DNA of 42,261 nt from an uncultured Paracoccaceae bacterium (GTDB lineage Bacteria; Pseudomonadota; Alphaproteobacteria; Rhodobacterales; Rhodobacteraceae). The stretch is from contig CANLND010000025.1 of the NCBI GenBank assembly GCA_947492585.1, positions 1 through 42,261 on the forward strand, in the 5' to 3' direction. Every line of letters begins with the position of its first letter. Position 1 is the first letter of the stretch. Shown piece after piece: positions 39,793 through 42,261 of this stretch. Position numbers and translations under genes: made by a program. Below the pieces are notes generated by a model, which ran no database searches, had not been told where the DNA came from, and saw only the letters and a list, made by a program, of their open reading frames with translations.

Positions 39793-42261
39793 TTAGAACT
39801 GCAAACGAATTTGTGCCGTGATACCCACACTGTCCAATCCGCCGCTAAACCGGCTGTCTGCGCGCAGGGACGCATCCAGTTGACGCCCCCCGCCCGCACG
39901 TCCGGGTTGCAGGATTTTCGTGTAGTTCATCCCGAGGCTCAATTCGCCGTAGGTGCCAAGATTGCTACTGATACTTTCCAGTGATTCAGACTGACGCAGG
40001 CCGGTATCGGGATCAAACGGGAAGAAGTTAGAAACCGCTTCGTCGCCAAAATCATGATACACAGTTGCTGTACCAAAGAAGTTCATCGCAGAGGTCCCGG
40101 CAGGCGAAATCCGCGTTTTGGCAAGGGTCACCCCGGCAAACCCCACACGGCTTTCGATGTCGTCGATCTCAAGCACACCATTGTCAAAGTTGAGCGTATC
40201 CGTCCGGACATTCGAGAAAGAGAACCCAACTGTCGGCACCAGACGCAGATCTTTGGCTTCGTTGATGGGCAGGGAATACCCCACAGACGCGCCCAGCGTG
40301 GTGCCTCGACTTGAATAGGTTTGATCAGTGATGCCCACGCTCAAATCTTCTCGGGTCAGGGTGAAATCGTTGGTCAGCCTCTGCACCGCGGCCAAGGCCC
40401 CCGAGTTTTCCACATTTCGCAGATCAAAATTGGTCTGGTCCGCACGCAGCTGAAGATCCGCAAACACCACACGCCCGCTGTCGCCCAGACGGCGCGAGGT
40501 GGCAACATAGGCGCTGCCATAGCTTTGATCAAAATCACTAAAGTTGGTGCTGGTGCGGATGTTTTCATTGATCAAACCCGTGTTGGGATCAAAGAAAAAC
40601 ACAGGCTGTTCGGTTGAACCGGTGTTGTGTCCGATAATCCCGCCAAAGCTGAGATCCCAACCGTTGAAATGCCCATCAAAGCACGAATAATCGCCGCCGA
40701 TTTGAAGGCCTGCATAGTTTGCTGTGATTTCACTGTCAAACGTCCCCAGCGCGGTGGTAGAGCTGCCCGCCGCCGTCGCGCGACCACCTGTGGCCCGCGA
40801 CCAGCCGCCAAATCCACAGGGATCATCTCCCGGAACGGCCAAACCTGTCACAAATGGGCTGGTGGGCCGGTTCACGACGCTGCCGATCAACGACTGCGTC
40901 AGCGCAAGCCCTGCCGACAGACCACCAATCGCCGGGTTTGCGCCACTGGCCAACACATAGGCGCTGCTGTCCTGATCGTTGCCAACTTCATATACAATCG
41001 CGCCTGTGTTCGGCAGACCATTCACGGTAAAGGCGTCCAACTCACCCGAGCCATAGCGCAGCAGGTTATACCCGCTGGACAGTTGGTTGGTGTCATCGCC
41101 AATGTTGTTCAGGTTAAACGTGGCAGTGCCAGAAAGGTGCCCTGTTACGTTCAGGACATCAGCTGCCGCCGTATCGCCGCTCAGATCAACGTCAAGTTCA
41201 ACCACACCGTTCAACACAGCATCCCCATCGACAGTAAAGACATCATCCCCCGCGTCATCACGCAAATCAATGACACCCGTCGCCGTGTTGGTCAGATTTC
41301 CCGCGCCCTGTACCGTGCCATTGGCAACGATCACGCCGTCATTGACCACATCCGCCCGGATCACCGCACCTTCATGCAAGCCCAAGGCCGACTGGTTGGC
41401 AAATGTACCACCGGACAAGACACCGCCTGCCATAATCTGGGTTTCAGCATCACCCACAACGGCGCTGCCGTCGGTCGCAATTGCCGTGACGGCGTTGGTA
41501 AAGCTGCCAAAACTCAGAGCAGAGCCAACGTTCAATCCACTTTCATTGATAAAGGCGCCTGAAACGCTTGACGCGCTTGTCACCGACGCAGTGCCGGTAT
41601 TGGTCAAATCCCCAGTAACGTCACCGGCCAGGGTCAACGTACCTGCGTTGGTGAGTGTACCGTCAACGACGCCGTTCAAATCCAGCGTGGCATCATTTGC
41701 GTTTGTCACATCACCGATGACGCTGGCCGCACTCCCAACTTCGACGATGCCTGCGTTCAACAGCTCCATTTCCAGAGTGCCAGATCCATCAAACGTCAAA
41801 GTTGCGCCAGATTGGTTGTCAAATGCAGTTGTGCCGGACCCCGCCAAAGTCCCATCGGTGATCACAAACCCTGACCGGTTCTGCACCACGCCATCCGCGT
41901 CAACAACGCTGCGCCCGCTGGCCACTGTCAGGTCCTGCGAGCTGCTTTGCACCAGACTATCAATCCCCGTTAAAGGCCCGGTGATCGTCAAGACCGATGC
42001 ATCCTGATTGCGAACTGCGCCCGCTACAACCCCTTCCAAGGACGCAACAGCAGATCCCGTGTTGGTAAAATCACCTGAAATGGTCCCGGTAGATACAACG
42101 TTGCCTGCGTTGGTCACCGCGCCAACTGTGGTCGAGCTGCTCAAGGTCGCGCCTGTCGCGATCGTCGCCGCTCCCAGAGATCCCGTGTTGGTCAGCGTGC
42201 CGGCATTCACGGTGGTTTCGCCCGCAACACTGCCCGCGTTGGTCAGGTTAACCGAGGTCGT
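39793..42261 (-). CDS. Autotransporter (type V secretion) protein, 5'-truncated by window edge
   Basis: The frame is open to the end of the window, so this is a fragment of about 822 residues without its signal peptide or true start; a GTG at 42210 is internal. The N-terminal part is a low-complexity passenger rich in Thr, Gly, Asn, Ser and Ala with repeated NAGTL/NTGTA-like units, typical of right-handed beta-helices. The last 300 or so residues form an autotransporter barrel: WSRATGGRATA, YAGLQIGGDYSCF, GWDLSFGGIIGHNTG, GASVGYSLPI, and the terminal strand GITAQIRLQF ending in Phe, the signal for BAM insertion. It is probably a surface adhesin. It precedes tssK in the same direction, but a hairpin separates them. 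Confidence 0.88.
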   Translation of the reverse strand, partial: TTSVNLTNAGSVAGETTVNAGTLTNTGSLGAATIATGATLSSSTTVGAVTNAGNVVSTGTISGDFTNTGSAVASLEGVVAGAVRNQDASVLTITGPLTGIDSLVQSSSQDLTVASGRSVVDADGVVQNRSGFVITDGTLAGSGTTAFDNQSGATLTFDGSGTLEMELLNAGIVEVGSAASVIGDVTNANDATLDLNGVVDGTLTNAGTLTLAGDVTGDLTNTGTASVTSASSVSGAFINESGLNVGSALSFGSFTNAVTAIATDGSAVVGDAETQIMAGGVLSGGTFANQSALGLHEGAVIRADVVNDGVIVANGTVQGAGNLTNTATGVIDLRDDAGDDVFTVDGDAVLNGVVELDVDLSGDTAAADVLNVTGHLSGTATFNLNNIGDDTNQLSSGYNLLRYGSGELDAFTVNGLPNTGAIVYEVGNDQDSSAYVLASGANPAIGGLSAGLALTQSLIGSVVNRPTSPFVTGLAVPGDDPCGFGGWSRATGGRATAAGSSTTALGTFDSEITANYAGLQIGGDYSCFDGHFNGWDLSFGGIIGHNTGSTEQPVFFFDPNTGLINENIRTSTNFSDFDQSYGSAYVATSRRLGDSGRVVFADLQLRADQTNFDLRNVENSGALAAVQRLTNDFTLTREDLSVGITDQTYSSRGTTLGASVGYSLPINEAKDLRLVPTVGFSFSNVRTDTLNFDNGVLEIDDIESRVGFAGVTLAKTRISPAGTSAMNFFGTATVYHDFGDEAVSNFFPFDPDTGLRQSESLESISSNLGTYGELSLGMNYTKILQPGRAGGGRQLDASLRADSRFSGGLDSVGITAQIRLQF
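41280..42261 (-). repeat. Degenerate repeats encoding the beta-helix passenger
   Basis: The encoded protein repeats units of about 15-25 residues built on N-A/T-G-[TSN] followed by a short hydrophobic strand, such as LTNAGTLTLAGDVTGDLTNTG. At the DNA level GCGTTGGT-like segments recur. The copies differ enough that they are old protein-level repeats and not recent tandem DNA duplications. Confidence 0.6.

Noticed and set aside
40627..41562. Rightward 311-codon open frame opposite the autotransporter
   Set aside because: It overlaps the real coding frame throughout and has no recognisable domain or start signal.
41087..42007. Rightward 306-codon open frame opposite the autotransporter
   Set aside because: It is a product of the Thr/Ser/Ala-rich repeats on the other strand; no ribosome site or protein-like pattern was seen, and the leftward frame has a clear barrel domain.
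1..42261. CRISPR arrays, tRNA or rRNA genes
   Set aside because: No regularly spaced short direct repeats and no cloverleaf or rRNA-like sequence were recognised by eye; a dedicated search was not possible.

Overview
The window looks like a chromosomal accessory region of an alphaproteobacterium, most likely a marine Rhodobacteraceae (Roseobacter-group) species. The reasons are moderately high GC, short Pro/Ala-rich linkers, and a type VI secretion system (T6SS) that combines the PpkA/PppA/FHA switch with an OmpA-fused TssL and no TssJ. This taxonomic call is inference. No rRNA, tRNA or CRISPR array was seen.

Region 1 (134-11832) is a compact set of nine enzyme genes that reads as a lipid or isoprenoid biosynthetic cluster. 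Seven genes run leftward and are almost all translationally coupled: HMG-CoA reductase, a UbiA-like prenyltransferase, a rifampin-phosphotransferase-like dikinase, a BtaA-like (DUF3419) aminocarboxypropyl transferase, a polyprenol/phytol-kinase-like membrane protein, a GNAT-like protein and an acyl-adenylating ligase. Two genes run rightward from the shared 9.4 kb promoter region: a sulfotransferase and a cytochrome P450. I know of no described pathway with this combination. It is the best candidate here for an undescribed system.

Region 2 (12190-25544, rightward) is the first half of a T6SS locus: a DUF6931-like gene, tagH (FHA), tssA, tssB, tssC, hcp, tssE, tssF, tssG, tssH (clpV) and a last gene of unknown function. 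Region 4 (29633-39685, leftward) is the second half: tssK, tssL (with OmpA domain), tssM, tagF, pppA and ppkA. The two halves converge. Together they supply baseplate, sheath, tube, membrane complex, recycling ATPase and a threonine-phosphorylation switch. VgrG, PAAR and TssJ are not in the window. TssL carries two copies of a KTVFGQPLPP motif near its N-terminus, a plausible pair of phospho-threonine docking sites for TagH.

Region 3 (25546-29545) is an intact, exactly 4,000-bp Tn3-family transposon between the two T6SS halves. It has 38-bp terminal inverted repeats with one mismatch and a 6-bp flanking direct repeat (AGTAAC). It carries a serine resolvase, a NIPSNAP-family passenger gene and a Tn3 transposase. 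It landed one base after the stop codon of the last rightward T6SS gene, so it broke no gene but separated that operon from its terminator (29588-29623).

Region 5 (39793-42261, leftward) is the 3' part of an autotransporter gene with a repetitive beta-helix passenger and a complete C-terminal beta-barrel. Its 5' end lies outside the window.
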